Shown here one piece after another: positions 53,127-64,000 of a stretch of 64,000 nucleotides of DNA; the first letter of the stretch is position 1; each line of letters opens with the position of its first letter. The notes beneath the pieces were generated by a model. That model was not told where the DNA came from. It saw nothing but the letters and a program-made list of their open reading frames with translations, and did not search any database. A program made the translations under genes and the position numbers. The stretch covers positions 2,542,001 to 2,606,000 of the forward strand of contig NC_015458.1 in NCBI RefSeq assembly GCF_000209655.1, read 5' to 3'. The stretch comes from Pusillimonas sp. T7-7 (lineage in GTDB: Bacteria; Pseudomonadota; Gammaproteobacteria; Burkholderiales; Burkholderiaceae_B).

Positions 53127-54203
53127 TTAATGCTTGCCCCGACTGTAGGTATGTACCTCGTCAACCAGTGTTGAAACTGCTGCCGGCGGCGTAAAACGCG
53201 ATATACCATGGCCCAGATTGAACACATGACCGCCTTGCCCGACCGGGCCAAAATCATCGATGACCTTGCGTGCTTGATTGCGTATGGCAGCATCGCCACC
53301 AAACAGCACCATCGGGTCAATATTGCCTTGCAAGGCGACTGCGTCGCCCACTCGCTGACGCACCTGTGACAAATTGGCCGTCCAGTCGAGGCCGACCGCG
53401 TCGCACCCTACTGCGGCGATGTCTTCTATCCATTGGGCGCCACCCTTGGTAAAAACAATGACAGGTACCGGACGGCCCTCGTGCTCGCGCACCAGGCCTT
53501 GCACAACCTTGCGGGTATAGGCCAGCGAAAACTCCTGGAACATGTCATCGGCCAGCACACCGCCCCAGCTGTCGAAAATCATGACTGCCTGGGCGCCTGC
53601 CTGAATTTGAGCATTCAGGTACTGCTGGGTGGCTTGTGCGTTGACTTCGAGAATGCGGTGAAGCAGATCGGGACGGCTATACAGCATGGTTTTGATCAGC
53701 CGGTAATCGCTGGACCCTTGCCCTTCTACCATGTAGCACCCTACCGTCCAGGGGCTGCCAGCGAAACCGATTAAGGGAACCTTGCCGTCAAGCTCTTTGC
53801 GTATAAGGGAAACCGCGTCGAACACATACTGCAGCCTGGACATATCGGGGACAGTAAGTTTCTTGACGTCGTCTTCGTGGCGTATCGGATGAGCAAACTT
53901 GGGACCCTCGCCTGCCAGGAAGTCCAGGCCCAGGCCCATGGCGTGGGGTATGGTCAGAATATCGGAAAACAGGATGGCCGCATCGAGATCAAAACGCTGT
54001 AAAGGCTGTAGCGTAACCTCACAGGCGTATTCGCGGTTCTGGGCCAAAGCCAGAAACGAGCCCGCCCGTGCGCGGGTTTCATTGTATTCGGGCAAATAAC
54101 GCCCTGCCTGGCGCATGAGCCAGATAGGGGTATAAGGCACCGGCTCGCGCATGAGAGCACGAAGGAAAACATCGTTTTTCAAGGTGGGAGCTGTCACGTT
54201 CAT
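53127..54203 (-). CDS. hemE: Uroporphyrinogen decarboxylase
   Basis: A 358-aa haem synthesis enzyme that removes four carboxyl groups from uroporphyrinogen III. Hallmarks are [24 protein letters not shown] (substrate Arg residues), the catalytic Asp in [30 protein letters not shown], and [17 protein letters not shown]. The ATG at 54203 gives [11 protein letters not shown], the typical beginning; an open frame upstream is not used. It is 22 bases downstream of the Fis-type regulator on the same strand. Confidence 0.95.
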   Translation of the reverse strand: MNVTAPTLKNDVFLRALMREPVPYTPIWLMRQAGRYLPEYNETRARAGSFLALAQNREYACEVTLQPLQRFDLDAAILFSDILTIPHAMGLGLDFLAGEGPKFAHPIRHEDDVKKLTVPDMSRLQYVFDAVSLIRKELDGKVPLIGFAGSPWTVGCYMVEGQGSSDYRLIKTMLYSRPDLLHRILEVNAQATQQYLNAQIQAGAQAVMIFDSWGGVLADDMFQEFSLAYTRKVVQGLVREHEGRPVPVIVFTKGGAQWIEDIAAVGCDAVGLDWTANLSQVRQRVGDAVALQGNIDPMVLFGGDAAIRNQARKVIDDFGPVGQGGHVFNLGHGISRFTPPAAVSTLVDEVHTYSRGKH

Positions 54204-54225
54204 CCTTATTTCAAGACTATTGATT

Positions 54226-55029
54226 TTACCCGTCTCTGGGGAAGTTGGGGCTGGCCTCGCCGCGAAACGGCGCTGCATCGATATCGTGCTTGCGCATGAG
54301 CGCCCAGAATGCACGTCTGTGTTTTTGAGCCGCGCGAGCGGCCATGGCTATATTGCCGGAGTGTCGCCCGAGCGCCGCCTTGATATAGGCCCGTTCGAAC
54401 CTTTCTATGACCTGGCTTTTGGCCGCACGAAATGACTCTTTGGTGGTGGCGCAACGTGATGCCGACGCAATGGCAAAGGCTTCGAGTTCGAGGCCACTGC
54501 GCTCGAGTATGGACTGGTGCATGGCGTTTTCATCGGGCGTAAGCACTACAGAAGACTGGCTATAGGCGTTTGATGTCTCGGCCAATGCCTGGCAGGCCAT
54601 CGGAGGCCTGCCCGCATTATACCTACGGGCATCAAGCAGTCGATCTATGCGGACGCGAAGCTCTTCGGTACAGAGCGGATCGCGAATGAAATCGGCCAGG
54701 CCCAGGGAATAAAGATCGTTGAGCGCCCCTGCCTTAAGTCCTTGCACCAAGGCCAGAACTGGCGTATGCAGGACACCAATGGCCGCCGACAACGCCATGC
54801 GCATCCAGCCAAGATTTTGAGGTGATACAAGTATAAGGCAGGCATCAAAACGCTGCAGTCGCACAGCTGATTCAAGCAGCACCCGCATAGAGCCGACGTT
54901 GGTTGTATCGACCGGATCGTTGAGCGCCTGCACGTGTAGCCGCCCACCGGCATGTGTGCCCAGGCACAGATGAACCAGTTGACTATTGCAAGATGTAATG
55001 AGTAATGCGCAGTCGAGTCGTTCCCTCAT
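54226..55029 (-). CDS. Fis-type HTH regulator with a degenerate receiver-like domain
   Basis: A 267-aa protein. The N-terminal ~130 residues look like a response-regulator fold ([63 protein letters not shown]), but I see no clear phospho-acceptor Asp triad. The C-terminus is a Fis/NtrC-type [48 protein letters not shown]. There is no AAA+ domain. The ATG at 55029 follows GGGGGAA. It is upstream of hemE (22 bases) and downstream of the atp operon terminator. Target genes are unknown; hemE is an obvious candidate. Confidence 0.82.
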   Translation of the reverse strand: MRERLDCALLITSCNSQLVHLCLGTHAGGRLHVQALNDPVDTTNVGSMRVLLESAVRLQRFDACLILVSPQNLGWMRMALSAAIGVLHTPVLALVQGLKAGALNDLYSLGLADFIRDPLCTEELRVRIDRLLDARRYNAGRPPMACQALAETSNAYSQSSVVLTPDENAMHQSILERSGLELEAFAIASASRCATTKESFRAAKSQVIERFERAYIKAALGRHSGNIAMAARAAQKHRRAFWALMRKHDIDAAPFRGEASPNFPRDG

Positions 55030-55159
55030 GTGTTCCCCCGTATCTGTTGTTGGTATCGGATGGGCCAAGCATAGTCAGCCGCCAACAAGGCAACAATTCG
55101 GAAAACTCTTAACTCGGGAAGTACGTAGGACAGACCGCTATCAGGCTGTCTTATAAAAG

Positions 55160-55188
55160 CAAACCCCGCTGCGATACAGCGGGGTTTG
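55160..55188 (-). terminator. Intrinsic terminator of the atp operon
   Basis: CAAACCCCGCTG (55160-55171) and CAGCGGGGTTTG (55177-55188) make a perfect 12-bp stem with a 5-base loop. On the minus strand it is followed by CTTTTAT. It lies 39 bases beyond atpC. Confidence 0.9.
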
Positions 55189-55226
55189 TCTGGCCATACG
55201 AAACGCCTGACGGCGCTCGACGACGT

Positions 55227-55652
55227 TTAGTGCCTGCGGCGCAGTTGGCTAAGCTTGCGCGCCGCCGCTGCCTGAGCAGCCAACATGGCCAGCTCGGCTT
55301 CGACCACGGCAATATCGGCCTTGTCTTTCGTATTGCGCAAGGTTTCTTCGGCACGCTTGCGTGCTTCCAGTGCCTTGGCTTCGTCCAGATCTTCGGCACG
55401 GATGGCCGTGTCGGACAGCACAGTGACCGTACCAGGTTGAATTTCAAGGATGCCGCCAGCAACAAATATGCTGACTTCAGAACCGTCTTCCTGGACGATT
55501 TTCACGGTTCCCGGACGTATGCGCGAGATAAGCGGCGTGTGGCCGGGCAGTATGCCCAGCTCACCGGACTCGCCAGGCAGCGCCACGAATTTTGCCTGGC
55601 CGGCAAAAATCGATTCTTCTGCACTGACGACGTCAACTTGCAAGTTGGCCAT
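55227..55652 (-). CDS. atpC: F1Fo ATP synthase subunit epsilon
   Basis: A 141-aa inhibitory and coupling subunit of F1. The beta-sandwich domain shows [38 protein letters not shown]-terminal helical hairpin follows ([42 protein letters not shown]). It is the last gene of the operon, nine bases after atpD. Confidence 0.95.
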   Translation of the reverse strand: MANLQVDVVSAEESIFAGQAKFVALPGESGELGILPGHTPLISRIRPGTVKIVQEDGSEVSIFVAGGILEIQPGTVTVLSDTAIRAEDLDEAKALEARKRAEETLRNTKDKADIAVVEAELAMLAAQAAAARKLSQLRRRH

Positions 55653-55661
55653 GTGTGATCC

Positions 55662-57095
<1,434 letters not shown>

Positions 57096-57131
57096 CTAAA
57101 TATCTTTGACGGGATGCCTTTCTGTTAAACC

Positions 57132-58043
57132 TTAAACAGCGGCAGCTCCCCCCACGATTTCTGAAATTTCTTTGGTAATGGCGGCTTGACGGGTTTTGTT
57201 GTAAACCAGTTCAAGATCGCCGATGACTTTCTTGGCGTTGTCGGATGCGGCCTTCATGGCCACCATGCGCGCCGACTGTTCGGAGGCCATGTTTTCAGCC
57301 ACCGCCTGATACACCAAGCCTTCTACATAGCGCATCAACAAATCGTCGATAACGGTTTTGGAGTCGGGCTCGTAGATGTAGTCCCAGCCATAATTCGACT
57401 TGACGACATCTTGCTCATCTTCGGTAGCGCTGGCTTCCGACTGAAACGGATCGGCCAGTCCGCTGGGCAAAGGCAGCAGACGGATGAAGCTGGGATCCTG
57501 CTTCATGGTGTTTACAAAGCGGTTCGTTGCCAAATAAATGGCATCGATCTTGCCGTCGACGAAATCGTCGATCTGCACCTTGATGGCGCCGATAAGACGC
57601 TCGAGGTTGGGCGTGTCGCCGAGCTGGACTTCCTGGGATACCAGGTTCGCGCCTATGCGCGACAACGTGCCTGCACCCTTACTGCCCAGTGCGGTCGTCT
57701 GCACCTTGATGCCTTTTTGATCAAACTCTTTAAGACGGGCCAGCACCAGACGCATGATGTTGGTGTTCAGGCCGCCGCACAGACCTTTGTCGGTGCTGAC
57801 GACAACAACGCCAACTGCCTTCATGTCGTTGCGTTCGATCATATAGGGGTGCGTGTAATCGGGATGCGCCTGCATCAAATGAGCGGCGATCTCGCGCACC
57901 TTGGTTGCATAGGGACGGCCCGCACGCATCCTGTCTTGCGCCTTGCGCATTTTGGATGCCGCCACCATCTCCATGGCTTTGGTGATCTTGCGCGTGTTTT
58001 GCACGCTCTTGATCTTAGTTCGAATTTCCTTGATTCCGGCCAT
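57132..58043 (-). CDS. atpG: F1Fo ATP synthase subunit gamma
   Basis: A 303-aa rotor shaft subunit. The N-terminal helix reads [39 protein letters not shown]. The middle has [21 protein letters not shown]. The C-terminal helix is [44 protein letters not shown]. It is slightly longer than the E. coli protein (287 aa), as is common in this group. It lies 48 bases before atpD. Confidence 0.96.
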   Translation of the reverse strand: MAGIKEIRTKIKSVQNTRKITKAMEMVAASKMRKAQDRMRAGRPYATKVREIAAHLMQAHPDYTHPYMIERNDMKAVGVVVVSTDKGLCGGLNTNIMRLVLARLKEFDQKGIKVQTTALGSKGAGTLSRIGANLVSQEVQLGDTPNLERLIGAIKVQIDDFVDGKIDAIYLATNRFVNTMKQDPSFIRLLPLPSGLADPFQSEASATEDEQDVVKSNYGWDYIYEPDSKTVIDDLLMRYVEGLVYQAVAENMASEQSARMVAMKAASDNAKKVIGDLELVYNKTRQAAITKEISEIVGGAAAV

Positions 58044-58142
58044 CGCTCTTTCCTGAAAGGGCGTTATGACAGGACCCGGCTGGGTCCCGCATTACGTATG
58101 GATACTGAAGCAGCCATGCTTCATCACCCTAAACAGTCAAAA

Positions 58143-59684
58143 TTAAAAAGCACCGTGCTTTTTGAACTCTTGTATGGCTGCGGCCAACTCGGCGTCGTCT
58201 TCCTTGGACAATTCCTTGGTGTCTTCGATGCGCTGGATCAAACCTTCGTTCTTGGACTTCAAGTGCTCTTTAAGCGCCTTTTCAAAACCCAGAATCTGTT
58301 CAACTTCCAGATCGTCGAGGTAGCCATTGTTGACCGAGTACAGCGTCACAGCCAGTTCCCAAACCTGCAGAGGCTGGTACTGAGGCTGCTTGAGCAGCTC
58401 AACCACACGCTTGCCGCGCTCGAGCTGACGACGTGTTGCGTCGTCGAGGTCGGAGGCAAACTGGGCAAACGCAGCCAATTCACGGTACTGGGCCAAGTCG
58501 GTACGAATACCACCCGACAGCTTCTTGACAACTTTGGTCTGTGCCGAACCACCCACACGCGACACCGAAATACCCGCGTTGATGGCGGGACGCACACCAG
58601 CGTTGAACAAGTCGGTTTCCAGGAAGATCTGGCCGTCGGTAATGGAAATAACGTTGGTCGGAACGAATGCCGAAACGTCGCCAGCCTGGGTTTCAATGAT
58701 GGGCAGTGCCGTCAGTGAGCCCGTTTTGCCTTTGACTTCGCCATTGGTGAACTTTTCGACGTAGTCGGGGTTGACGCGCGCAGCACGCTCGAGCAAACGG
58801 GAGTGCAGATAGAACACGTCGCCGGGGTAAGCTTCGCGGCCTGGCGGGCGGCGCAGCAGCAGCGAGACTTGGCGATAGGCCCAGGCTTGCTTGGTCAGGT
58901 CGTCGTAAATGATCAGGGCGTCTTCACCGCGGTCGCGGAAGTATTCGCCCATGGTGCAACCCGAGTATGCCGACAGATACTGCATGGCTGCGGAGTCAGA
59001 CGCCGCAGCAGCAACAATAATGGTGTATTCCAGCGCGCCGTGCTCTTCGAGCTTGCGGACCACGTTGCTGATGGTAGATGCTTTCTGACCAATAGCGACG
59101 TATACGCAGGTAACGCCCTTGCCTTTCTGGCTGATGATGGTGTCGACCGCGACAGCAGTCTTGCCGGTTTGACGGTCGCCAATGATCAGTTCGCGCTGGC
59201 CGCGACCGATAGGCACCATGGAGTCAATGGCCTTGATACCGGTTTGCAAAGGCTGCGTAACCGACTGGCGGGCAATCACGCCTGGCGCGACTTTTTCGAT
59301 GATGTCGGTAGCCTTGGCATTGATGGGGCCTTTGCCGTCGATGGGTACGCCCAGTGCGTCGACAACACGGCCGCGCAGTTCGGGACCAACCGGGACTTCA
59401 AGAATGCGGCCGGTTGTTTTAACCGAATCGCCTTCCGATACGCCGGTGTAGTCACCCAGAATAACCGCGCCCACGGAATCGCGCTCAAGGTTGAGCGCCA
59501 GTCCGAACACGTTATTCGGGAATTCAAGCATTTCGCCTTGCATCACGTCGGACAAACCGTGGATGCGGGTAATACCGTCGGTCACGGAAACAACCGTGCC
59601 TTGCGTACGTACGTCGGTCGACGCGCCCAAGCCTTCGATGCGGCTTTTGAGCAGTTCGCTGATCTCTGACGGGTTAAGTTGCAT
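58143..59684 (-). CDS. atpA: F1Fo ATP synthase subunit alpha
   Basis: A 513-aa non-catalytic nucleotide-binding subunit. It begins [19 protein letters not shown], with P-loop [19 protein letters not shown], Walker B region [50 protein letters not shown] and the family signature [17 protein letters not shown]. It lies 99 bases upstream of atpG. Confidence 0.97.
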   Translation of the reverse strand: MQLNPSEISELLKSRIEGLGASTDVRTQGTVVSVTDGITRIHGLSDVMQGEMLEFPNNVFGLALNLERDSVGAVILGDYTGVSEGDSVKTTGRILEVPVGPELRGRVVDALGVPIDGKGPINAKATDIIEKVAPGVIARQSVTQPLQTGIKAIDSMVPIGRGQRELIIGDRQTGKTAVAVDTIISQKGKGVTCVYVAIGQKASTISNVVRKLEEHGALEYTIIVAAAASDSAAMQYLSAYSGCTMGEYFRDRGEDALIIYDDLTKQAWAYRQVSLLLRRPPGREAYPGDVFYLHSRLLERAARVNPDYVEKFTNGEVKGKTGSLTALPIIETQAGDVSAFVPTNVISITDGQIFLETDLFNAGVRPAINAGISVSRVGGSAQTKVVKKLSGGIRTDLAQYRELAAFAQFASDLDDATRRQLERGKRVVELLKQPQYQPLQVWELAVTLYSVNNGYLDDLEVEQILGFEKALKEHLKSKNEGLIQRIEDTKELSKEDDAELAAAIQEFKKHGAF

Positions 59685-59719
59685 GTTCAGACTCCTGGAA
59701 TCCTGTTATCCGGCACGCT

Positions 59720-60262
59720 TCAGGCGGCCAGAGTATCGCGCATACGGGCCAATTGGGCCTGCACGGACGTATCAAGTACTTGATCACCCACCGTTACACG
59801 GACGCCGCCAATAAGGTCGGCATCTACCGTAACAGCCGGTTTGAGCTTGAGGCCGAATTTCTTTTCCAGCCCCGACACAAGCTGCTGCACCTGATCGTCG
59901 CTGAGCGCATAAGCGCTGCGAATATCAGCCAGCGCGGTGCCTTCGTGCTGGTTTTTCAGTATTTCGAACTGCTGGGCGATTTCGGGCAACAACAGAATGC
60001 GGTTGTTACTGATCAGCAATTCGATAAAATTGTGCGCTTGCGCCGACAGCGGCGATTTGATCAGGCCCGCAAACAGCTCGATGCGTTGAGCCGCGTTCAG
60101 ACGTGGATCGGTCAGCGCTTCGCGCACGTCGTCCTGGCTTGCGACATGCGCAAGCTCGGACACCAGACCGGACCACGACTCCAGGCTGGAAGCCTGGTCG
60201 TTGCTGGCCGATGCGAACAACGCTTCGGCGTACGGTCTGGCAATAGTCGATAGTTCAGCCAT
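59720..60262 (-). CDS. atpH: F1Fo ATP synthase subunit delta
   Basis: A 180-aa stator subunit joining F1 to the b subunits. The N-terminal helical domain starts with [18 protein letters not shown]. The C-terminal signature is [46 protein letters not shown]. It is 35 bases before atpA and 14 after atpF. Confidence 0.95.
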   Translation of the reverse strand: MAELSTIARPYAEALFASASNDQASSLESWSGLVSELAHVASQDDVREALTDPRLNAAQRIELFAGLIKSPLSAQAHNFIELLISNNRILLLPEIAQQFEILKNQHEGTALADIRSAYALSDDQVQQLVSGLEKKFGLKLKPAVTVDADLIGGVRVTVGDQVLDTSVQAQLARMRDTLAA

Positions 60263-60276
60263 GGCCTGCCCTGAGT

Positions 60277-60747
60277 TTAGAGTTGCGCCTTGAGCTGTTC
60301 CAACAGCTCGGCGTGTGCCTGTGCATCAACTTCTCGTTTGAGAATTTGTTCGGCGCCTTTAACCGCAAGGACGGCAACATCGCTGCGCAGACTTTCACGT
60401 ATACGCTGGGCCTCTTGGGCCGCGTCTTGCTGAGCCTGGGCAATAATGCGCGCTTTCTCGGCTTCTGCCTCGCGGCGAGCCTGATCGAGAAGAGCGGTAG
60501 CCTGTTTCTCGGCTTCGACCATGCGAGCATGGTTTTCTGTTTTTGCAGATGCCTCGATCAGGCTGATACGTGCCTGGGCCTGGGCCAAATCGGCCTTACC
60601 CTTGTCGGCGGCGGCAAGGCCGTCGGCGATTTTCTGGCGACGATCATCCATTGCCTTCGTGAGGGGCGGCCATACGAATTTCATCGTAAACCAGCCCAAC
60701 ACGAAAAACACGATCATCTGAAAAAAGAGAGTCGCGTTTAAATTCAC
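60277..60747 (-). CDS. atpF: F1Fo ATP synthase subunit b
   Basis: A 156-aa peripheral stalk subunit. One N-terminal membrane helix ([27 protein letters not shown]) is followed by a long charged coiled coil with repeated Ala/Glu/Lys/Arg. The length matches E. coli (156 aa). It is 14 bases before atpH. Confidence 0.96.
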   Translation of the reverse strand: MNLNATLFFQMIVFFVLGWFTMKFVWPPLTKAMDDRRQKIADGLAAADKGKADLAQAQARISLIEASAKTENHARMVEAEKQATALLDQARREAEAEKARIIAQAQQDAAQEAQRIRESLRSDVAVLAVKGAEQILKREVDAQAHAELLEQLKAQL

Positions 60748-60877
60748 GGTCGTTTCCCTTTAATACCACGGGTGCCAGACAGCCCTGCTGCATGACACTG
60801 GATGTCCAAGCCGCGGATCGGCGACAATGAGGGGCCGACCCGTAGCTGCTTAACCCGCCAGCAGCGGGCTGCAATGC

Positions 60878-61156
<279 letters not shown>

Positions 61157-61222
61157 TCAAAAAACTGCATTGCAAGAGGATCTTGCACCCCGGCCGGACG
61201 ACACTGCCCAGACCGAAAACTA

Positions 61223-62104
61223 TTAATGGCCTTCGTGAGCCTGACCCACATACACCAGAGTCAGCATCATGAAGATAAAGGCCTGCAACAACACGATCAG
61301 AATGTGGAAGATGGCCCACATCGATCCCGCCAGAACATGCCCAATACCCAAGCCCAAGCTTGCACCATTAAATCCGGTCCATGCACCACCCAGCAGGGCA
61401 ATGAGCATGAAGATGAGTTCACCGGCAAACATATTGCCGAACAACCGCATGCCCAACGACACCGACTTGGCGGCGTATTCGATGCAGTTAAGAAGAAAAT
61501 TGAATGGGGCCAGGAACAGGCCGGCGATACCAGGCGCATGGAAAGGCGCGGTGAACAATTCTTTGACGAAACCGCCGGGATGCTTGATTTTGATGCCGTA
61601 ATAGAACATCAGGAGCAACACGCCCAGTGACATACCCATAGGCACGTTCAAGTCGGCCGTAGGCAAAATACGATGATAGTAGAGGACGTCGCCATGTTCG
61701 GCGCCCAAGCCGGTAAGCTTGAAAACCCAGGCCAGGAAATCGACCGGTATCAGGTCGAGCACGTTCATGAGGATGATCCACAAGAAGACCGTGAGCGCCA
61801 GCGGCGACACAAAACGGCGGGATACCTCGTTGGGAACTATGCTTTTGGCTTGCTCTTCGACCATGTCGACAAGCATTTCGATGGAGGTCTGGAAGCGGCC
61901 TGGCACGCCAGCCGTAACGGACTTGGCAGCACGCCACAGTGTGTATACAACAATCAAGCCCATTAGAATGGACCAGAACAAGGAGTCAAAGTTGACAACA
62001 TCGAAGTTGGCAATGACCGACTGCTTTTCACCAATATTGTTCATATGAACCAAATGGTGTTGAATGTACTCAGACTGGGGCGAAGTATTGCTAGCAGCAG
62101 CCAT
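61223..62104 (-). CDS. atpB: F1Fo ATP synthase subunit a
   Basis: A 293-aa membrane subunit forming the proton half-channels. Conserved parts are [27 protein letters not shown], the essential Arg in [17 protein letters not shown], and the C-terminal [20 protein letters not shown]. Two ATG-proximal polar stretches precede the first helix. It is 59 bases after atpI and 102 before atpE. Confidence 0.96.
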   Translation of the reverse strand: MAAASNTSPQSEYIQHHLVHMNNIGEKQSVIANFDVVNFDSLFWSILMGLIVVYTLWRAAKSVTAGVPGRFQTSIEMLVDMVEEQAKSIVPNEVSRRFVSPLALTVFLWIILMNVLDLIPVDFLAWVFKLTGLGAEHGDVLYYHRILPTADLNVPMGMSLGVLLLMFYYGIKIKHPGGFVKELFTAPFHAPGIAGLFLAPFNFLLNCIEYAAKSVSLGMRLFGNMFAGELIFMLIALLGGAWTGFNGASLGLGIGHVLAGSMWAIFHILIVLLQAFIFMMLTLVYVGQAHEGH

Positions 62105-62163
62105 CTGTAACCTTATCCTGTATGCTTGAACAGGGCCTGGAGGCCCTTCGAATTAACTTGTGA

Positions 62164-62607
62164 CTATGGCAGCTTGCGAAATAGCAGCAGCAACACATAA
62201 CCCTTTAAAACACATAACAACCCGAACAACACAGCGGGCCATACCAGCCAACTGCTTGCAAACCATGCAGCCAGGCCCAGCACCAACACGGCTGAACCCA
62301 GCTTGAACGCCTCGCCCACAAAAAAAGTGAGCGGACTGGCCTTCAGCGGCCCAAACAAGCCCAGCAACAAACGCAAGGCAAACAGGGCATTAGGCACAAA
62401 ATATGCAGCGGCGCCAATAAAGGCTGAAACCGCTGCAGCACCACCCGCCACCAGCCAGGAAACCAGCACAGCCAAACCCAGCATCACTGCCTGGGCGGCA
62501 AGCGTACGCATAATGCCACTGCTTGCCCGCCGGGTAATGGCCGCACGATCCTGATCCGTCAGCACGAGCCGGGGAACATCGTCACCCGTGACATAGTCTT
62601 GATTCAT
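62164..62607 (-). CDS. atpI: ATP synthase subunit I
   Basis: A 147-aa four-helix membrane protein at the head of the atp operon. Helices are LAAQAVMLGLAVLVSWLVAGGAAAVSAFIGAAAYFVPNALFAL, FFVGEAFKLGSAVLVLGLAAWF and WPAVLFGLLCVLKGYVLLLLF. The GEAFKLGSAVL block is typical of AtpI. AtpI assists c-ring assembly in some species; it is not part of the final enzyme. Confidence 0.9.
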   Translation of the reverse strand: MNQDYVTGDDVPRLVLTDQDRAAITRRASSGIMRTLAAQAVMLGLAVLVSWLVAGGAAAVSAFIGAAAYFVPNALFALRLLLGLFGPLKASPLTFFVGEAFKLGSAVLVLGLAAWFASSWLVWPAVLFGLLCVLKGYVLLLLFRKLP

Positions 62608-62664
62608 TGCTGGCGACTGCCGTTGTGGTCAAACAAAATTTGGGTCAACACCTATTGCAAAACG

Positions 62665-62693
62665 CTTTTAAAGAAGTTTTGTGAAGGCGTCAA
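62665..62693 (-). promoter_or_regulatory. Candidate promoter of the atp operon
   Basis: On the minus strand, TTGACG (62693-62688), 17 bases, TAAAAG (62670-62665) lies about 60 bases upstream of the atpI ATG. The -35 matches five of six and the -10 four of six positions. Confidence 0.5.
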
Positions 62694-62785
62694 ACTCATA
62701 GAGTATAGCTTTATTTTTTATATGTAAGCAACTTGTCAGCTGGCTTTTTGTTATGAACACCCCTAAATTTGTGCACTTGCAACAC

Positions 62786-62828
62786 AACAATACCCCAGCC
62801 ATAACTGGACTGGAGCATTGTTTTTTGC
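62786..62828. terminator. Hairpin downstream of the 62846-63622 crotonase gene
   Basis: AACAATACCCCAG (62786-62798) and CTGGAGCATTGTT (62810-62822) form a long stem. As minus-strand RNA all 13 positions pair if G-U is allowed. A T run follows on the plus strand and hence A's precede it on the minus strand. It separates the crotonase gene from the atp promoter. Confidence 0.55.
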
Positions 62829-62845
62829 TGCAGAACACAAGTTAT

Positions 62846-63622
62846 TTACTGATGCTTGAACTCGGGTTTGCGCTTCTCGACAAACGCCTTCATGCCTTCT
62901 TTCTGGTCTTCCGTGGCAAACAGCGCATGGAAGTTGCGGCGCTCAAACATCAGCGTATCGTTCAAAGAACCTTCGTAAGCCATGTTTACGCACTCCTTGG
63001 CCATAATGACTGAAGGCAAAGACATTGAGGCAATGATGGTGGCGGCTTCAATAGCCTCGTCCATCAAGCGATCCAGCGGCACAACCCGGGACACCAGCCC
63101 CGCACGCTCTGCTTCTTCGGCATCCATCATGCGCGCGGTAAGCACGAGATCCATGGCCTTGGCCTTGCTGACGGCACGCGGCAAGCGTTGCGTGCCGCCA
63201 TACCCCGGAATGACACCCAGTTTTATTTCCGGCTGGCCGAACTTGGCATTGTCGGCTGCAATAATGAAGTCGCACAGCATGGCCAGCTCGCACCCCCCGC
63301 CAAGAGCATAGCCGGCCACCGCCGCAATAATGGGCTTGCGTATGCGTTTCACGGACTCCCAATTGCCGCCCAGGTAATCTTGCTTGTATACGTCCATATA
63401 GGACCAGCCCTGCATGGCACTGATGTCGGCGCCTGCGGCAAAGGCTTTTTCACTGCCCGTAAGCACAATGGCGCCAATATTTTCGTCAGCGTCGAAGGCA
63501 CGCAGCGCTTCAGACAGTTCATCAATGACTTCGTTGCTTAATGCGTTCAATGCCTTGGGCCTATCCAGCGTAAGCAAGCCCACGCGGCCACGAACCTCTA
63601 CTTTTACCAATGGCGCATTCAT
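62846..63622 (-). CDS. Enoyl-CoA hydratase
   Basis: A 258-aa crotonase with both catalytic glutamates: GYALGGGCELAMLCDFIIAA and FGQPEIKLGVIPGYGGTQRLPRA. The oxyanion-hole segment is GSEKAFAAGADISAM. It closely follows the short-chain enoyl-CoA hydratase pattern (PaaF/FadB1x-like). The ATG at 63622 has an AAGGAGA site; the frame is open upstream but without a start signal. It is divergent from the M61 peptidase gene. Confidence 0.93.
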   Translation of the reverse strand: MNAPLVKVEVRGRVGLLTLDRPKALNALSNEVIDELSEALRAFDADENIGAIVLTGSEKAFAAGADISAMQGWSYMDVYKQDYLGGNWESVKRIRKPIIAAVAGYALGGGCELAMLCDFIIAADNAKFGQPEIKLGVIPGYGGTQRLPRAVSKAKAMDLVLTARMMDAEEAERAGLVSRVVPLDRLMDEAIEAATIIASMSLPSVIMAKECVNMAYEGSLNDTLMFERRNFHALFATEDQKEGMKAFVEKRKPEFKHQ

Positions 63623-63654
63623 GCCGTCTCCTTGTTGCAAAGTAATATAGTGGT

Positions 63655-64000
63655 ATGAAAAAAGAAACTCTACTTTATAGCGTAACGCCTTTTGATCCAT
63701 CCGGTCATCGCCTGAAGGTGCGATTGACCATAGCAAACCCTGATCCCGCCGGACAAGAACTGACCATGCCGGCCTGGATACCTGGCAGCTATCTTATTCG
63801 AGATTTCTCGCGCCAGATAGAAACCCTGCATGCGACCAGCCGGGGCAAGCCCATAGCCATCACAAAAACAGGCAACCATAGCTGGCGCTGTGCGCCCAGC
63901 CCCACTGCTCTCACGATTGAATACATCGTGTATGCCTGGGATCTTTCCGTGCGCGGCGCCCACGTCGATGAATCACACGCCTTCTTCAATGGAAGCTGTG
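63655..64000 (+). CDS. M61 family peptidase, N-terminal part (runs off window)
   Basis: An open frame from the ATG at 63655 to the window end (115 codons). The N-terminal domain of M61 glycyl aminopeptidase-like proteins is recognisable: YSVTPFDPSGHRLKVRLTI, MPAWIPGSYLIRDFSRQIE and IEYIVYAWDLSVRGAHVD. The catalytic HExxH and the PDZ domain would lie beyond the window. No strong ribosome binding site precedes the ATG. It is divergent from the enoyl-CoA hydratase gene, 32 bases between the starts. Confidence 0.85.
   Translation, partial: MKKETLLYSVTPFDPSGHRLKVRLTIANPDPAGQELTMPAWIPGSYLIRDFSRQIETLHATSRGKPIAITKTGNHSWRCAPSPTALTIEYIVYAWDLSVRGAHVDESHAFFNGSC

Noticed and set aside
57186..58718. A 510-codon plus-strand frame opposite atpG and the end of atpA
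   Set aside because: Crosses the boundary of two real genes on the other strand and shows no recognisable domain; it is a shadow frame.

Overview
The window is a chromosomal segment of a betaproteobacterium, most likely of the Alcaligenaceae (Bordetella / Pusillimonas / Advenella neighbourhood). The pointers are two periplasmic Bug-type solute receptors, a full GatCAB amidotransferase, the paired metX-metW genes, an mreBCD-mrdA-rodA cluster, a betaproteobacterial-style F1Fo ATP synthase operon, and several family III CoA-transferases and crotonases. Family and genus are inferred; no rRNA is present to settle them. Base composition looks fairly even apart from a few AT-rich intergenic stretches. 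I saw no insertion sequence, prophage, integrase or CRISPR array.

Layout. 1-8.2 kb: end of an MFS-like transporter, ilvD (minus), a small membrane protein, an SDR and a Rieske protein (plus), then a Bug receptor and the aapJQMP amino-acid ABC transporter (minus). 9.4-12.1 kb: ftsE-ftsX-mutY (plus), meeting head-on the cell-shape operon mreB-mreC-mreD-mrdA-rodA (minus, 17.7-12.1 kb). 17.9-21.2 kb: gatC-gatA-gatB. 21.2-27.2 kb: pyrE (minus), a DoxX protein and exonuclease III (plus), then the minus-strand unit metX-metW-ampG-like-TRIC channel, led by a SAM-II-type riboswitch. 27.5-31.2 kb: an orphan LuxR-type HTH protein overlapping a lipoprotein gene, gshA, a manganese (yybP-ykoY) riboswitch with mntP, and a thiol dioxygenase. 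31.2-40.2 kb: a catabolic island built around an IclR regulator: CoA-transferase and crotonase on one side; enolase-superfamily enzyme, AhpD-like protein, Bug receptor, acyl-CoA ligase, crotonase and an AcuI-type acrylyl-CoA reductase on the other. 40.4-44 kb: small membrane protein, an SDR/HxlR pair, yjdM, tRNA-Arg(CCG) and a two-haem cytochrome c5-like protein with a perfect FNR-type site upstream. 44-48 kb: 3-hydroxyacyl-CoA dehydrogenase, CoA-transferase, a nitronate monooxygenase-like protein and a small unknown protein behind a palindrome-rich promoter. 48.5-55 kb: rep and priA helicases, hemE and a Fis-type regulator. 55.2-62.6 kb: atpIBEFHAGDC. The right edge holds a crotonase and the start of an M61 peptidase.

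How it works together. Most of the window is housekeeping: branched-chain amino acid, methionine, glutathione, pyrimidine and haem synthesis, cell division and elongation, tRNA-dependent amidation, DNA repair, replication restart and ATP synthesis. Accessory interest lies in the CoA-ester island (31.2-40.2 kb), whose substrate cannot be read from sequence, and in regulatory DNA: two riboswitches, a perfect FNR-type palindrome, TAGGG/CCCTA inverted repeats before two small genes of unknown function, and G8 homopolymers inside mutY and at the mreC-mreD junction. I did not find a convincing wholly new multi-gene system. The most novel leads are the shared TAGGG palindrome promoters, the crotonase lacking both usual glutamates, and the IclR-centred CoA pathway.
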